A stretch of DNA of 64,000 nucleotides from Lamellibrachia columna (GCA_963662155.1 OY759267.1:35878976-35942975); one strand, 5' to 3'. Positions 1 to 9,531 are shown, numbered from the stretch's first letter. Translations and numbers: made by a program. The notes: a model not told the origin generated them from the letters alone.

Positions 1-1230
1 CGACAGCGATTGATGTCGGCGGCAGCGCAAAACAAACAACAAGTTGATACTCGTTCATTGACATTGTTCACCTAATGTTTCTTGAGAATTGTCAAAGCAA
101 TTCTAAGTAGGTTTAAGCAGGCCCAGTTGGCATTTTCCCCTGGCGGCAGAAATTCGGGATCCACGACCGACCGCGTTATATCCGAATCCGCGTAATATTA
201 CATTACATCGTAAATATAATCGTTTTCGCGACGCGAAACCAACGAAAATGCGAATTCGTCATCCGCATATGAAACGATGTTAAGTGGAGCGTAATAAATG
301 TATGCTTCGGTCGAGATCGGTTGAAAGACGAGGTGATACAATTATTAATTCTACCTATTGTATTTTTCTGTGTTTTATCAGCTTACATACTACGTTTGTC
401 AAATCATATACGTTTTCGGCTGCTCAGGTCCAGGTTATTATTTTCGATTCGTAGGCCTGTTGGTCCAGTACATCATCATCGTAGTAGATCTATTCCATAA
501 CAAAATACGTACGTGTGTTTTATTCAGTTCAAGAGTCAAGAGGGTGTGACATTTAAAAATAATACACGTTGATGCTAGTATACTCGTTTAATAAGTTCCA
601 TAAACTGCATATTGCCGTATAAGATAATGGTGCAAGCACACGGGGCTTCGACAGCGTTCTTGGTCTTGGTGCAGCGGGCGGGGGTCGCTGTTGTTTAGTA
701 GCTCCCTGGTGGCAGATATGAGAACACCTAACGCGCCTCGCTTACAGCGCGGTCCGAAGTCGTGGACCCCGACTACCGCGTTATAACAAGGCTCGACTGT
801 AGATGCAACGAGGTATGTAGCTAACTGATGAATAACCAAAAGTCACTTAGAATGTATTAGTATTACAAATGTATTGTTTTTCATTGTTAAACTTGATGTC
901 AAGATCAATCTCAAAATGCAGCACGCTGTCACATGTACTTTCCCAAATGTTATCCTTGTCAAATATAAGGCTAATCTACCAACTTAACACTGTGTAGATC
1001 TGAGACAGTTGTGTCCAGTGACATTACTTATTTTGTGTAATCATCACTATAGCAAGGGGTGGTATAGTAGTACTACACTACCCCTAGCAGCAACACTAAT
1101 TAAGTTCCAAGTTTCAACAGGGTTATCTGCCAGCTAGGGGTACTGTTGATCAACTGTCCATTTAGTAGGGGATTGGCCAACATATAACATCTGCCATGAC
1201 TTATCTTCTGCATCATTAGTTATAGAGGAA
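1..1230. other. 5' flank without a recognisable gene
   Basis: No open frame here has coding character. Short frames at 358-549 (+) and 588-839 (-) lack splice context and resemble no family I know. The stretch holds a 15-bp palindrome (224-238, TTTCGCG-A-CGCGAAA) and the hairpin listed separately. It may be upstream or intronic DNA of the gene beginning near 1231; the sequence TTTGAGCAG ending at 1242 could serve as a splice acceptor for the exon that follows. Confidence 0.5.
1056..1084. repeat. Near-perfect 29-bp hairpin
   Basis: Two 14-base arms (GGGGTGGTATAGTA and TACTACACTACCCC) flank one central base and pair at 12 of 14 positions. A palindrome with no loop could be the remnant of a small foldback element or simply a cruciform-prone site. 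No larger element or target-site duplication is evident. Confidence 0.55.
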
Positions 1231-1268
1231 ATTTGTTTGAGCAGGATATAGACGCGTTGAGTGCCCAT

Positions 1269-1759
1269 ATGAAAAGAGCACGGAAACGGGAATATTGCAG
1301 AAGATGGATGTCGGAAAAGAGAATAAAGTCCAAAATAGATGCAGATACACGTGAATTAATTGGAGACACTTCCGAAAATGAAACATCAGAAGATGTGACA
1401 GAATTTCAAGAAAGCAATAATGACCAAGTTGAGCATAACACAAATGCTGAACATGACCACAGTGTTGAACATGACCACAGTGTTGAACATGACCACAGTG
1501 ATGAACATGACCACAGTGATGAACATGACCACAGTGTTGAACATGACCACAGTGTTGAACATGACCACAGTGTTGAACATGACCACAGTGATGAACATGA
1601 CCACAGTGTTGAACATGACCACAGTGATGAACATGACCACCATAGTGACAATGTTACTAATGATGATTATGATGACAATGCATACAGTGATACTATTACT
1701 GATGACATCCCTACTGACAGGGAAGTAGAATCATACAGTGAGAGTGAATCATCAGAAAG
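1269..1759 (+). CDS. Putative first exon of a basic/acidic low-complexity protein with EHDHS repeats
   Basis: The chosen start is the ATG at 1269; the open frame extends upstream to about 1231 without an ATG, so an upstream exon is possible. The N-terminus is strongly basic (MKRARKREYCRRWMSEKR). A Glu/Ser/Asp-rich stretch follows, then eleven tandem EHDHS-type hexapeptides, then another acidic Ser-rich stretch. The frame reaches TGA at 1761, but a good splice donor (AAAG|GTGAGG) at 1759/1760 suggests the exon ends there and the protein continues elsewhere. A short basic leader followed by acidic serine-rich sequence resembles first exons of transposon-associated proteins in aquatic animals; that is a loose resemblance and I assign no function. 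Confidence 0.45.
1446..1646 (+). repeat. 18-bp coding minisatellite, 11 units (V/D-E-H-D-H-S)
   Basis: Eleven units of about 18 bp, consensus GTTGAACATGACCACAGT, lie in frame and encode alternating VEHDHS and DEHDHS. The last unit carries three extra bases (HDHHS). The main variation between units is GTT versus GAT at codon 1. Because the period is a multiple of three, several other frames are also open here; those are shadows. Confidence 0.95.
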
Positions 1760-1763
1760 GTGA

Positions 1764-2546
1764 GGTCTGGCAGAAATCCTGCCGCCCAAATTGTGAAAAG
1801 ACTCTTCGAAGAAATACAACATGAAGAGGAGTATACAACTCTACAAAGACATATTTATCATAGACGGCCAGATAATGCATACAGATCTAGTACTGTGAAG
1901 TGGTTTGTGTGGAGAATAGACAAGAAGACACATACAAATGCAGGATTTACCATTCACCAGGGGCTTTATTTATGCACCCCTGTGATTCTCGGACTATTGG
2001 TGGCTGCACAGTGCGGACAACAAACTATGAAATGAAAATTGTTGAAGGAAAAGTCCTAACTAAGAGATGTATAAGGATGGACTCTGGCAGTGACATTGTG
2101 TTTATTCAGCTCCTTCATGACTACTGAGGTACACACGCACACACACATGCTTACTTTGTTAATGTCCTTTGTAAAAAATCATATTGTATTATGTTAATAG
2201 CCATGATATTTGAGCCACCTGTTATAACTAACATATTACAAACATTAAAATATAGAGATGAATAAAACATTCATATGTAATTTGTAAGGCATAGAAATGC
2301 ATGCTGCACATGAAAACAAAATCAGTTTTCCAGAACCTATGTATCAACTGATAGAAGCTTGGGCTATGTCATTGATTATGTATTAGTATGGGACAAAACT
2401 GTGGAATTCGTTGAATGTCAGTGTAATTAATATTAAATTTTTCAATTATTTTAAAGCATAGAGAAAATATAAGCTTTGCCTGTGTAAAACTGTACAAGCT
2501 GATTTGTAAACAGTTTTGATTTGATTTCACATCTCCTTGGTTTCAG
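1764..2546 (+). other. Intervening DNA with weak overlapping ORFs
   Basis: Two overlapping + frames (about 1773-2035 and 1900-2127) are open but in different frames, and neither resembles a known domain. They may be a decayed exon of the upstream gene or intron. A short CA-rich run lies near 2130-2150. From 2150 to 2540 the DNA is AT-rich and I see nothing in it. The sequence TTTCAG ending at 2546 could be the acceptor for the next exon. Confidence 0.4.
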
Positions 2547-2553
2547 TGTAGCC

Positions 2554-2643
2554 ATGCCATACTCTGTGGTTCTTTTCAAAGAAAGTGATGCTGTGGAAGT
2601 GGAATGCGTACCAACATCATGGATAGAAAAAAGAGGAGATGGG
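2554..2643 (+). CDS. DUF4806-type gene, exon 1
   Basis: Thirty codons start at the ATG at 2554 and end in phase 0 at a consensus donor GTAAGT (2644). The segment encodes a beta-strand-like start (SVVLFKESDAVEVECVP) and then SWIEKRGDG. A TTTCAG just upstream means the transcript exon may begin at 2547. Confidence 0.65.
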
Positions 2644-2957
2644 GTAAGTAATAAAAATGCAATTTTTGTGTGGAATACTAATTATGGCTTAATTGGTTAT
2701 TTGCAGACATTACCCAGGCTGACTACGTAAGAATTTGTTTTAGTGGAGAGGGGGAGGGTTCGTGTAAAAACATTTGGGTTATATTTTGAGAAAACCCGTG
2801 ACAGAAAACGCAGCCAAAATATCAAATAGCCAAACTTTTTGTCTCTCAATATGTATACTTAAATACATCTACAAATAGACAAAGATAAGGTCAGTTTGTT
2901 ACATTAACTATTTAATTTAATGTTAGTTATCTTTGTCATATTTGTTTAACTTGTCAG

Positions 2958-3069
2958 AAAATTTACTACTGGCCATCTGGAAATGACCAGAAGAAGAAAA
3001 TAAAGAGGAATGAAATGCCTGACAAGGCGCAGTGGACAGCATACAATGTTCGCATCATAGGCAAAACTG
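2958..3069 (+). CDS. DUF4806-type gene, exon 2
   Basis: The acceptor is CTTGTCAG and the donor is ACTG|GTAATG. The segment encodes KIYYWPSGN, a lysine-rich stretch and QWTAYNVRIIGKT. The conserved W-P and the W..YNVR pattern are what most resemble the N-terminal module of DUF4806 proteins. It enters in phase 0 and leaves one base. Confidence 0.7.
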
Positions 3070-3461
3070 GTAATGCACATTATTCATAGTTACATATTAG
3101 ATTCATGATATGTAAAGTAGAATATAGGAGGCGTGGTTTGTTGCAGTCATGTTCTCATGATAGAGAATTGTCAAAATGTGATTGTTTTTAGAATAAAAAA
3201 CGCACCATTGGCTATTTTGTAATTAATTAGAAATGGAAAATGAGAAGGCCGACAACATTGTATATGCATGCTTTACAACAATTTACCAACAAATTAACTC
3301 ATGCTATTGTCATCAACCCATTTGTGAGTGTGTGACAACAGGCTTCATTGATTCTAAATGTATTGTATACTGCCAACCAATAATTGTTAAACATTTGTCC
3401 ATTTAGGCAAGGAGATCCTTTGTTTTTGTTGTAAGTTGAGACATTTTCCTGATTAATTCAG

Positions 3462-3623
3462 AGTACCCCGACTATGAGACAGCTTCCAAGTATGCGAAAA
3501 AGGCAGAGGATACATCTAATGTTGAGCCAGATGAAGCACAGGGGAAGCGGCATTGCCGAAAGCCAAAACGCTACCAATCTCCTGATTCACCGGCAGTAGT
3601 TAGTGAAGAGTGTGGAGAAGATG
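3462..3623 (+). CDS. DUF4806-type gene, exon 3 (basic linker)
   Basis: The acceptor is AATTCAG and the donor is GATG|GTAATG. It encodes YPDYETASKYAKKAEDTSN, then a Lys/Arg-rich linker (GKRHCRKPKRYQSP) that could be a nuclear localisation signal. An internal GT at 3610 would leave two bases, which would rescue the phase into exon 4, but it is a weak donor (GTGTGG). Confidence 0.65.
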
Positions 3624-4010
3624 GTAATGAAAATTAAAATGCCCCATCTCATATTTGCTTTTATCATCCAATATGTATATCTTCCCAGTAGAGCGGTCTG
3701 TAATGAGAGGTGTCTATATGTTACAGAATTTTAAAGATGACCAATACTTTTATCCAAACATTTGTACATGGCCTTTTTATTCAACTAAAATCAATTGTAA
3801 AATTTTATATCATACATTATTCAACATTCATAAGTATAGTGTGTACATGTGTTTGCAACACATTTCTTATTCTACCTTATTTGATGGGAAGTTAATGTGG
3901 TGTACATGTTTTCTATTTTCACAAATGATTTTGAAATGTGATTTGTGGACATTCTGTTGTTATGAAAGACTTTAGTGTCTGATTCTGGACAAATATCAAT
4001 TTGATTGTAG

Positions 4011-4150
4011 GTTTAACTTCAAGAACATATCGGTATTCTACCAAGACAAACTCTGTACAACCCTGAAAATAGTTTCAGATTCAGAAGTTGAGGAAACTCC
4101 AGATACTGTGGAAACAGTTGCACTCCCTCCACCTCCTTTCAGTTTCTCAG
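4011..4150 (+). CDS. DUF4806-type gene, exon 4 (Pro-rich linker)
   Basis: The acceptor is ATTGTAG and the donor is TCAG|GTAACA. Only the frame starting at 4012 is open throughout; it ends in ETVALPPPPFSFS, typical of the proline-rich linker. With the expected phase from exon 3 the reading instead hits TGA within 20 codons. This is the first sign of decay or of an alternative upstream donor. Confidence 0.5.
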
Positions 4151-4555
4151 GTAACAATTATACAAAAATACATAAAATATAGTTAATGTACAACAAAGGA
4201 CAGTGGAACTTGATTAATCCTGACACCTTGATACCCACTGTATGTGTCTGGATTAACGGGCTATGATTTTAATATCAAAAGTATCGTGCATTTACTGTAC
4301 ACATGTCTATCACACTTGTTGAATACTATAACATAATGTGGACATTAAATGTCATCTGATTCACTTGTACAGGTCTAATGGCTATTTATTGAAGAAGTCT
4401 GAGTTTTGTCTGCTTGGTTTCTCTATATCTACTATTGTAAGAATGTGATGTCTCTGTCCAAATGTATATCCTAAATATTTCATGTCACTGTGACTTTCAT
4501 GTCAAATAAACTAATAGATAATAATATATAATTGTAACATTTATGTTCAATACAG

Positions 4556-4762
4556 CACTGGATACTGAAAGTGGCAGTGATTTGCCCAGAGGTAAATCTT
4601 CTAAGCGTACAGAGCCACCACTTCGACCTAGTTGCAGTTCATCCCAGGCCCAACTTAAGCTGCCGCAAGTTCTCGGCAAACAACAACGTCCACAGGGTGA
4701 TGGACTGCAAATGGAGAGTCCTGGCAGATCACAGATGATGTCGAGCTCCTTCTGCATTCAAG
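4556..4762 (+). CDS. DUF4806-type gene, exon 5 (Ser/Pro/Gln-rich linker)
   Basis: The acceptor is AATACAG and the donor is CAAG|GTACTC. It joins exon 4 in phase and encodes a low-complexity linker (ALDTESGSDLPRGKSSKR, then Ser/Pro/Gln-rich). The antisense frame at 4497-4757 is a shadow. Confidence 0.55.
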
Positions 4763-4817
4763 GTACTCCTTTATGCTTCTTTACATGTAGGCCGTTTTAA
4801 GTGCTAATATACCATTG

Positions 4818-5120
4818 GTCTTTCCCTACTCAGGGGACCCCATGGGAAAATTTGACACTGTTTTTATCCTCCTTGTCACCCCATTAAATAAGCATCATTC
4901 AATTAAATAAATGCCCCTTTTCTTACCATTTGGGGGTTGCTGGCAGGGGGAGGACCCAACTAAAATTGCTGGCATTGGTCATTCCATAATCAGGGAACCC
5001 CAAATGAAGATTTGACACTCTTTTTAGCCTTGGCACAATTCCCATAAATAAATGTACTTCTTTCTCACCCTTTGGGGATTGCTTACAGGGGGAAGCCCCA
5101 CCTAAAATTGCTTGCATCGG
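4818..5120. repeat. Intronic tandem duplication, about 150 bp x 2
   Basis: Two diverged copies (about 4818-4976 and 4977-5120) share the same order of landmarks: a CAGGG(G)A-CCCC start, ATTTGACACT, a run ending TTTGGGG-ATTGCT or TTTGGGGGTTGCT, then CAGGGGGA and TAAAATTGCT. They lie in the intron between exons 5 and 6 and carry no coding signal. Confidence 0.75.
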
Positions 5121-5152
5121 TTCAAGCGGATATAGTTGTCTCAATTTTTCAG

Positions 5153-5337
5153 TTCTGGCCAAGCTAGAGAAACTGGAGAAAACAATGCAGGAGATAAAAT
5201 TATCTCTCGTCACTTCACAGCCAGATGATGACTTGACATTAGACACCATTCTGCCTAATGGCAAGAAACTGAACACACTCAATGAACTGAGCAATTTTGA
5301 AAAACAGTTGGGTGAAGATGATGACATAAGGAATTGA
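5153..5337 (+). CDS. DUF4806-type gene, exon 6, ending in an in-frame stop
   Basis: The acceptor is TTTTTCAG. It joins exon 5 in phase and encodes an amphipathic helix (LAKLEKLEKTMQEIKLSL), then LPNGKKLNTLNELSNFEKQL and GEDDDIRN, followed by TGA at 5335-5337. LNELSNFEKQL..DDDIRN matches the beginning of the DUF4806 domain as I know it (an L..L..FE..L....FRN pattern). No GT donor precedes the stop, so the remaining half of the domain is cut off. Confidence 0.65.
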
Positions 5338-5754
5338 TTTAGTATGTTTAAGATATGTTTGAGTCAATTATAAAGTGGCATTGCTTTTTTACTGTATTTT
5401 TGAAGCAACCTTAGAGTCTAAATTAATTTGGAAAGCTTTATATACAGAACCTATTTCTAGGAATTATTGTGACATTTCAAATTATGCTTAAAGGTGTGAA
5501 ATATAAATTATTTCATGAATGTATGAATATCAAAATGGTCCAGCTTCATAATTGTTTAGTCAATAATGTTTGTGTTCCTTCAAGACAAGTTCACTTCATA
5601 TAGCTACAGATACTCTGACTGTAACTGATTGTTGGTCCAACATTATAACATGGGAAGCAAAAGGTTAAAATAATTAAAAAAAAAAAAAATTACCTATTTA
5701 TTATTGGTTTAGGAATAAAAATTTGCTTGTGAGTGACAATAATGAGTTTCTGCA

Positions 5755-5808
5755 AGTGCATACATACATATGTACGTGTGTGCGCGCGTGCGTGCATGCA
5801 TGCATGCA
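5755..5808. repeat. Alternating purine-pyrimidine tract
   Basis: About 54 bp alternate purine and pyrimidine almost without break (TACATACATATGTACGTGTG, then TGCGCGCGTGCGTGCATGCA). This kind of tract can adopt Z-DNA and is prone to slippage. It lies in the last intron of the DUF4806-type gene. Confidence 0.9.
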
Positions 5809-5896
5809 AACAATTTTATAATATAGAAATGATCAAACTTTGTTCCTTTAAAATAGAGTTGTCATTTTATATAAAATATATATTTATTTTACACAG

Positions 5897-6056
5897 ATTC
5901 AAATTCTTTCGTCACTAGAGGGTGCAAGCCTTGCTAGATCCTGCAGGGCCATTATGCGGTCACTGATGACTCATGGCCTTATGAGTTTGTTCGGTGTTAT
6001 GGGGCAAAAGGGAAAACTACCCTTTCGAGACCATCTGCTGTGCAAAGTGGTCTCAA
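5897..6056 (+). CDS. DUF4806-type gene, C-terminal domain exon
   Basis: The acceptor is ACACAG and the donor is TCAA|GTAAGT. The phase-0 frame encodes SLEGASLARSCRAIMRSLMT, then LMSLFGVMGQKGKLPFRDH. The G....SC.R.IM..L(M/T) helix and the closing G.KGK..F.. motif match the C-terminal half of DUF4806 domains as I remember them. Exon 6 ends in a stop, so this exon is either orphaned or reached from an exon I did not find. Confidence 0.65.
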
Positions 6057-6176
6057 GTAAGTATATTTCCATTGACCTGTGTGCTTATTATATTATCATG
6101 ATCTTACTATAAGCAATAGTTGTTTATTGATTACTAAAAAAAATTTTTTCTAACAAATTCCCTTAACTTACAAAAT

Positions 6177-6195
6177 CGTGGGCGCATGAATACAC
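6177..6195 (+). other. 19-bp identity with the end of the array's X segment
   Basis: The 19 bases CGTGGGCGCATGAATACAC occur here and, in the same orientation, in every full unit of the tandem arrays (for example 31855-31873), just before the X/MULE junction. The flanks do not match on either side. Confidence 0.8.
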
Positions 6196-6224
6196 AGCTA
6201 TTTTTTTTGTAAATATTGACGGGC

Positions 6225-6258
6225 ATCGCACATGGGGGCATATCGCACATGGGGGCAT
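6225..6258. repeat. 17-bp perfect tandem duplication
   Basis: The 17-mer ATCGCACATGGGGGCAT occurs twice back to back (6225-6241 and 6242-6258). It carries no evident function. Confidence 0.95.
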
Positions 6259-6439
6259 TTTAAAAGAGCTGGAGGCATGTGATTTTGATAAACGTTGGTG
6301 AGCATGTCAATGAGATGATGGCAGTTGCTGCACATTTATTTCAGAATTTTTGATGGTCAGGTTTTCTTATAATCAGACAAAACGTTAACATGGCCACCAA
6401 TGCAATTCCCAACTGTGGTCTGACTCCAAATAGAGTGTC

Positions 6440-6919
6440 ATGGCAACGGAAACAGAAAACATGGATGTTGATTTTTGTAAAAAGTACACTGCAAAATTAC
6501 AAGAAAAGGTGGTATTGTCTGCCAATGGGCAGTGTCAGTTGTGGACAGGGTGCAAAAAAGGGAAATTCAGTGACTATGGTGTGATTAATTGCCGTTTTGA
6601 GTGTGGCTACAGAACGGTTACAGTGCATCGTTTAAGTTATATGCTTGAACACAAAATGACACGTGTTGAACCTGGCTTAGATGCCAGTCATCTTTGTCAT
6701 AACAGTCTGTGTCTGACAGCAAGTCATATCTCTATGGAGCCACATTCCATAAATAACAACAGGCAATATTGTGTTAGTCAAAATGTATGCTTTGGTCATG
6801 CACCATATCCAAAGTGTATGTTGCAATTCAAGGTATTTCAATGGCAATGCAATAGTAAAACCTACATTTTTCTAGATGTGTTGAATCCTTCAGTTTTTTC
6901 AAAGTGTCGTCTGCTGTAG
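6440..6919 (+). CDS. His-Me (HNH) finger nuclease with zinc-binding loop
   Basis: The ORF is intact and encodes 159 residues. I chose the ATG at 6440 because coding similarity begins soon after it. The pattern is that of the zinc-binding-loop family of His-Cys-box homing endonucleases (I-PpoI-like), now widespread in invertebrate genomes: C..W.G (residues 32-37), YG (46-47), VHRLSYML (62-69), SHLCHNSLC (83-91), SHISMEP with a conserved His (95-101), N..R..C (106-111) and C.GH.....C (117-126). These Cys/His residues are the expected zinc ligands, and the SHLCHN histidine region and the downstream Asn are the expected catalytic area. Residues after about 128 look like read-through tail rather than domain. 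I infer DNA-cleaving ability from the family only. It is convergent with the MULE pseudogene, 224 bp away, and may be cargo of that element or of a separate one. Confidence 0.8.
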   Translation: MATETENMDVDFCKKYTAKLQEKVVLSANGQCQLWTGCKKGKFSDYGVINCRFECGYRTVTVHRLSYMLEHKMTRVEPGLDASHLCHNSLCLTASHISMEPHSINNNRQYCVSQNVCFGHAPYPKCMLQFKVFQWQCNSKTYIFLDVLNPSVFSKCRLL

Positions 6920-7143
6920 TCAATCTTATGCAGTTGTGTATGTCAGCCCATGCTGAGTGATGTCTTCGAATGTCGATTGATGTATAGCTCACAAGGTGGC
7001 ACCATGTGCCAGTCATGGTCCATTGTCTGTTGGTGGTTTCTTGTATTGTGGTTGCAGGTCTATGAGTGATGAAACTGGGAGAAAATAGAAAGTTCACATT
7101 TGTAAGAAGTGTTCTGTTTTCTGTTTGTTTCATAATCTACCCT
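6920..7143. other. Spacer between convergent genes
   Basis: About 220 bp separate the stop of the nuclease ORF from the stop of the MULE transposase. I see no coding sequence, clear poly(A) signal pair or repeat here. If both genes belong to one element, this is its internal 3'-3' spacer. Confidence 0.5.
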
Positions 7144-9531
7144 CTACTTTCTGCTGGCATAACTGTGATCAGCAGACTTTCGTGATCGCAATGAATAAAG
7201 ATGATCTTCCCTGTTTGCAGTTGGCAGTGTTGTCTTTCTGCGGCGACTCCTTGTGACCACTGGCTTAACTACTGCTGCTGGCGTTTCTGAAGCTGGCCTT
7301 TTCTTCCCTTTACGAGTAGATGGTTTTGGATCAAGCTGACACTTCAGGTATCGATCTTCTGGACGGCGGTTTCTGTTTGAATCGAAGTAGTTCTGCATGC
7401 GCTTTAACTTGGTATGACGGATATGCAGACGCACTGATGATCGACGTTTGTATTGTCTCTGGTATTCCACCTCATGCTGGATTTGCTTGACAGCTCTAGC
7501 GACCTGTCCACCTCTCGTAATAGGACAATGTACATTCTCCAACTTACGCAGCATTGAATTCCCCGCTCCATAATTTATGCGATCGATCACTGAACTCACC
7601 CGTCCATGTGCATTTCTACTGAATTTAACATTCTTCGGCAATGAAGCACTGAATGATCGGTTAATGGATTCATTCTTGTCAGCTTGTCAGTCTGTGTCGT
7701 GTCATCTGGAGTGCTGAATTTCCAAGTCGCATTTCTATTAATCCTTTAAGTGTTGCTCGGTCTTCATCTGTCATATTGAGTCGTGTCAGGCCACATGCCT
7801 TCAAATGCTGTGACCTTTTCCACCAGTTGTTTCGCTTGCCTCCACAACAGACAATTCCATGTCGGTGGGTGACAGTTCTGACATGAGCCAGAATAACAGT
7901 CCAGTGTTGCTTGGATTATTTTTGGCATCTTAGTAGTTATCATTCTAATGTCACCAGCATAAAGTGTGGCCTTTTCCACCAGTTGTTTCGCTTGCCTCCA
8001 CGACAGACAATTCCATGTCGGTGGGTGACAGTTCTGATATGAGCCAGAATAACAGTCCAGTGTTGCTTGGATTATCTTTGGCATCTTAGTAGTTATCATT
8101 CCAATGTCACCAGCATAAAGTGTAGATTTTCTGGCATCGTGTTCTTACATCCTCTGCAAAAATTTTCTTGTTTTCAGCTCTCACCATGGCATTCTCTCCC
8201 GGGAACATTCTGGATGAGAAAGATGCTCTCATGATATGTCAGAACTGTGTCTGACCGAGATGTGTTGTGTCAGCCTGCCGTTCTGCCGCGACTGTTGGCA
8301 TGGCATCCTGTAACCCATGAAATGCTTTCGCATCACCGTCTGTTGCAACGAATTTTAGTCCGACCTGTTGTTGGGCAAAGCTCACTCCGATTTGGCGGCC
8401 TATTTCATATTCTGACATTGGATCGACCACACGAATCGTGGCTGTACATCCTTGATGGCCTGTGCACGACACATTTTGACCTTGATTGCGAAGTGATGAG
8501 CCTAGTTTGCATAGCTTGTTTTCCATGTAAAAACCTAGAATCTCATGCTTGTCCGTCTGCCATTCAATCGCGGTTCCCACTGCTTGACTTGCACTCTGTC
8601 CACAACCGTAGCTGTTTTTCAGGGATGTTGAGTTGTACCTCACATCCATGCTTATATTGATTGGTGCATTTGCTGGAAGACCACGCAGAACATTTATCTC
8701 TGGGTTTTCCCTCTTCTGCTGTAGGTCATCAGTCGTGGACTGAGAAGTAATTGTGGCAACCCGGTTGGATGTCCTTTGCATCCCGCTTCGACTTGGGGGA
8801 GGTGTGTTTGTTGTGGGCAGAATGTGTCGCAACTTTGTGTTTCCCATCGTTGTATCTTGTAGTCCTACATGGATGGCTACATTTGGAGCACACGGTTTCT
8901 GACCACGACTGCCCGTGTTTACTTCGGAATACAGTTTATACATACGTGACTTGTAGTGACAGGCTGTACAGGACAATGACTGTTGCCAACACAAACCAAA
9001 TTTTTTCTCATGTACTTCGAAGTGTGGAAGAATACATGTGTCCTCTCTGCTAGCATGCTCTTTAAAGCAATCATTCCACATTGCTGCATTTTTGTCCACA
9101 CTAAGTAGACGCATTCCAGAAACTGCATGAGTATCTGTCTGTACGTCAGCTTGAAGATATATGTCTGTTAGGTCAGGGCATTGATCAAGCTGTGGCCGTA
9201 GAATTTTGCTCGTGCTTGGCCGACCCTCTGCGTCTGAAACTGCCAGCAATCCTGAAGGAGTGGTTTGCACCACTCTGTCAAAGTCATCCTGGCTTAGCCG
9301 TGGCAACCAAACCCCACTGTTAACCCCATTGGGTTCCTGTTGGATTGCTGCATCTGATGGTTTGTGGTAACAGTGGCCGGTCTTGAAGCCACCAATTTTC
9401 ATCTTAATTCCACCAGCAGGTGGACATTTCTCCTCACTCTTTCTACTACTACTTCTACTACTATCATGTGTTGTCTCCTCCATTGTAAAATCCCAGGTAA
9501 ATCCAAGTAAAATTACTAATGAAAGTGACAA
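7144..9531 (-). pseudogene. Mutator-like (MULE) transposase, decayed
   Basis: Reading leftwards, 9531-8239 is a 430-codon frame (a more natural start is the MEETTHDS methionine at 9483). It contains CPPAGGIKMKIGGFKTGHCY, then NISMDVRYNS (first candidate catalytic Asp, residue 296), CTGHQGCTATI (356-366, Cys/His motif) and FVATDGDAKAFHG (second Asp, 398), ending THLGQTQF. The order matches the Mutator-like transposase domain of invertebrate elements. The gene is broken: a nonsense TGA at 8241-8239 is followed in the same frame by RASFSSRMFPGENAMVRAEN to about 8112. A frameshift then leads to the MPKIIQ..LDCYSG segment, which is duplicated. A second frameshift precedes ACGLTRLNMTDEDRATLKG, and a third, near 7685, precedes the C-terminal SLPKNVKFSRNAHGRVSS (to 7144). 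It cannot encode an active enzyme as it stands. Confidence 0.85.
7814..8125 (-). repeat. 156-bp in-frame tandem duplication inside the MULE pseudogene
   Basis: Positions 7814-7969 and 7970-8125 are nearly identical (a handful of substitutions). Each encodes, on the minus strand, ITTKMPKIIQATLDCYSGS and the downstream QNCHPPTWNCL segment. The period of 52 codons keeps the frame. The CYSG motif normally occurs once in these transposases, so the duplication is secondary. Confidence 0.9.

Larger units (their letters stand above)
2554..6056 (+). pseudogene. DUF4806-type gene, seven exons, probably damaged
   Basis: Seven splice-bounded segments (listed separately) read as the layout I associate with DUF4806 proteins. 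An N-terminal strand-rich module (MPYSVVLFKESDAVEVECVP, then YYWPSGNDQKKKIKRNEMP and W-x-x-YNVRIIG) is followed by a basic linker, a proline/serine-rich linker, a short coiled helix (LAKLEKLEKTMQEIKLSL) and a C-terminal domain split over two exons. Exons 1-3 and 4-6 join in phase. Two problems argue for decay. Exon 3 with donor GTAATG leaves 1 base, whereas the open frame of exon 4 needs 2. Exon 6 meets TGA at 5335 before any GT donor, so it cannot be joined to the C-terminal exon. A variant or truncated gene is possible. The cellular role of DUF4806 proteins is unknown to me. Confidence 0.6.

Noticed and set aside
588..839. 83-codon minus frame in the 5' flank
   Set aside because: No domain, no splice or promoter context, composition not clearly coding.
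1386..1728. Other open frames over the EHDHS repeat (MVVMFITV..., SLWWSCSS..., NMTTVLNM...)
   Set aside because: They are shadows created by an 18-bp period that keeps several frames open; only the + frame has flanking coding character.
4923..5327. 134-codon minus-strand frame
   Set aside because: It is antisense to DUF4806 exon 6 and spans the intronic tandem duplication; no domain.
8247..9053. Plus-strand frames of 100-137 codons
   Set aside because: Antisense shadows of the MULE transposase.
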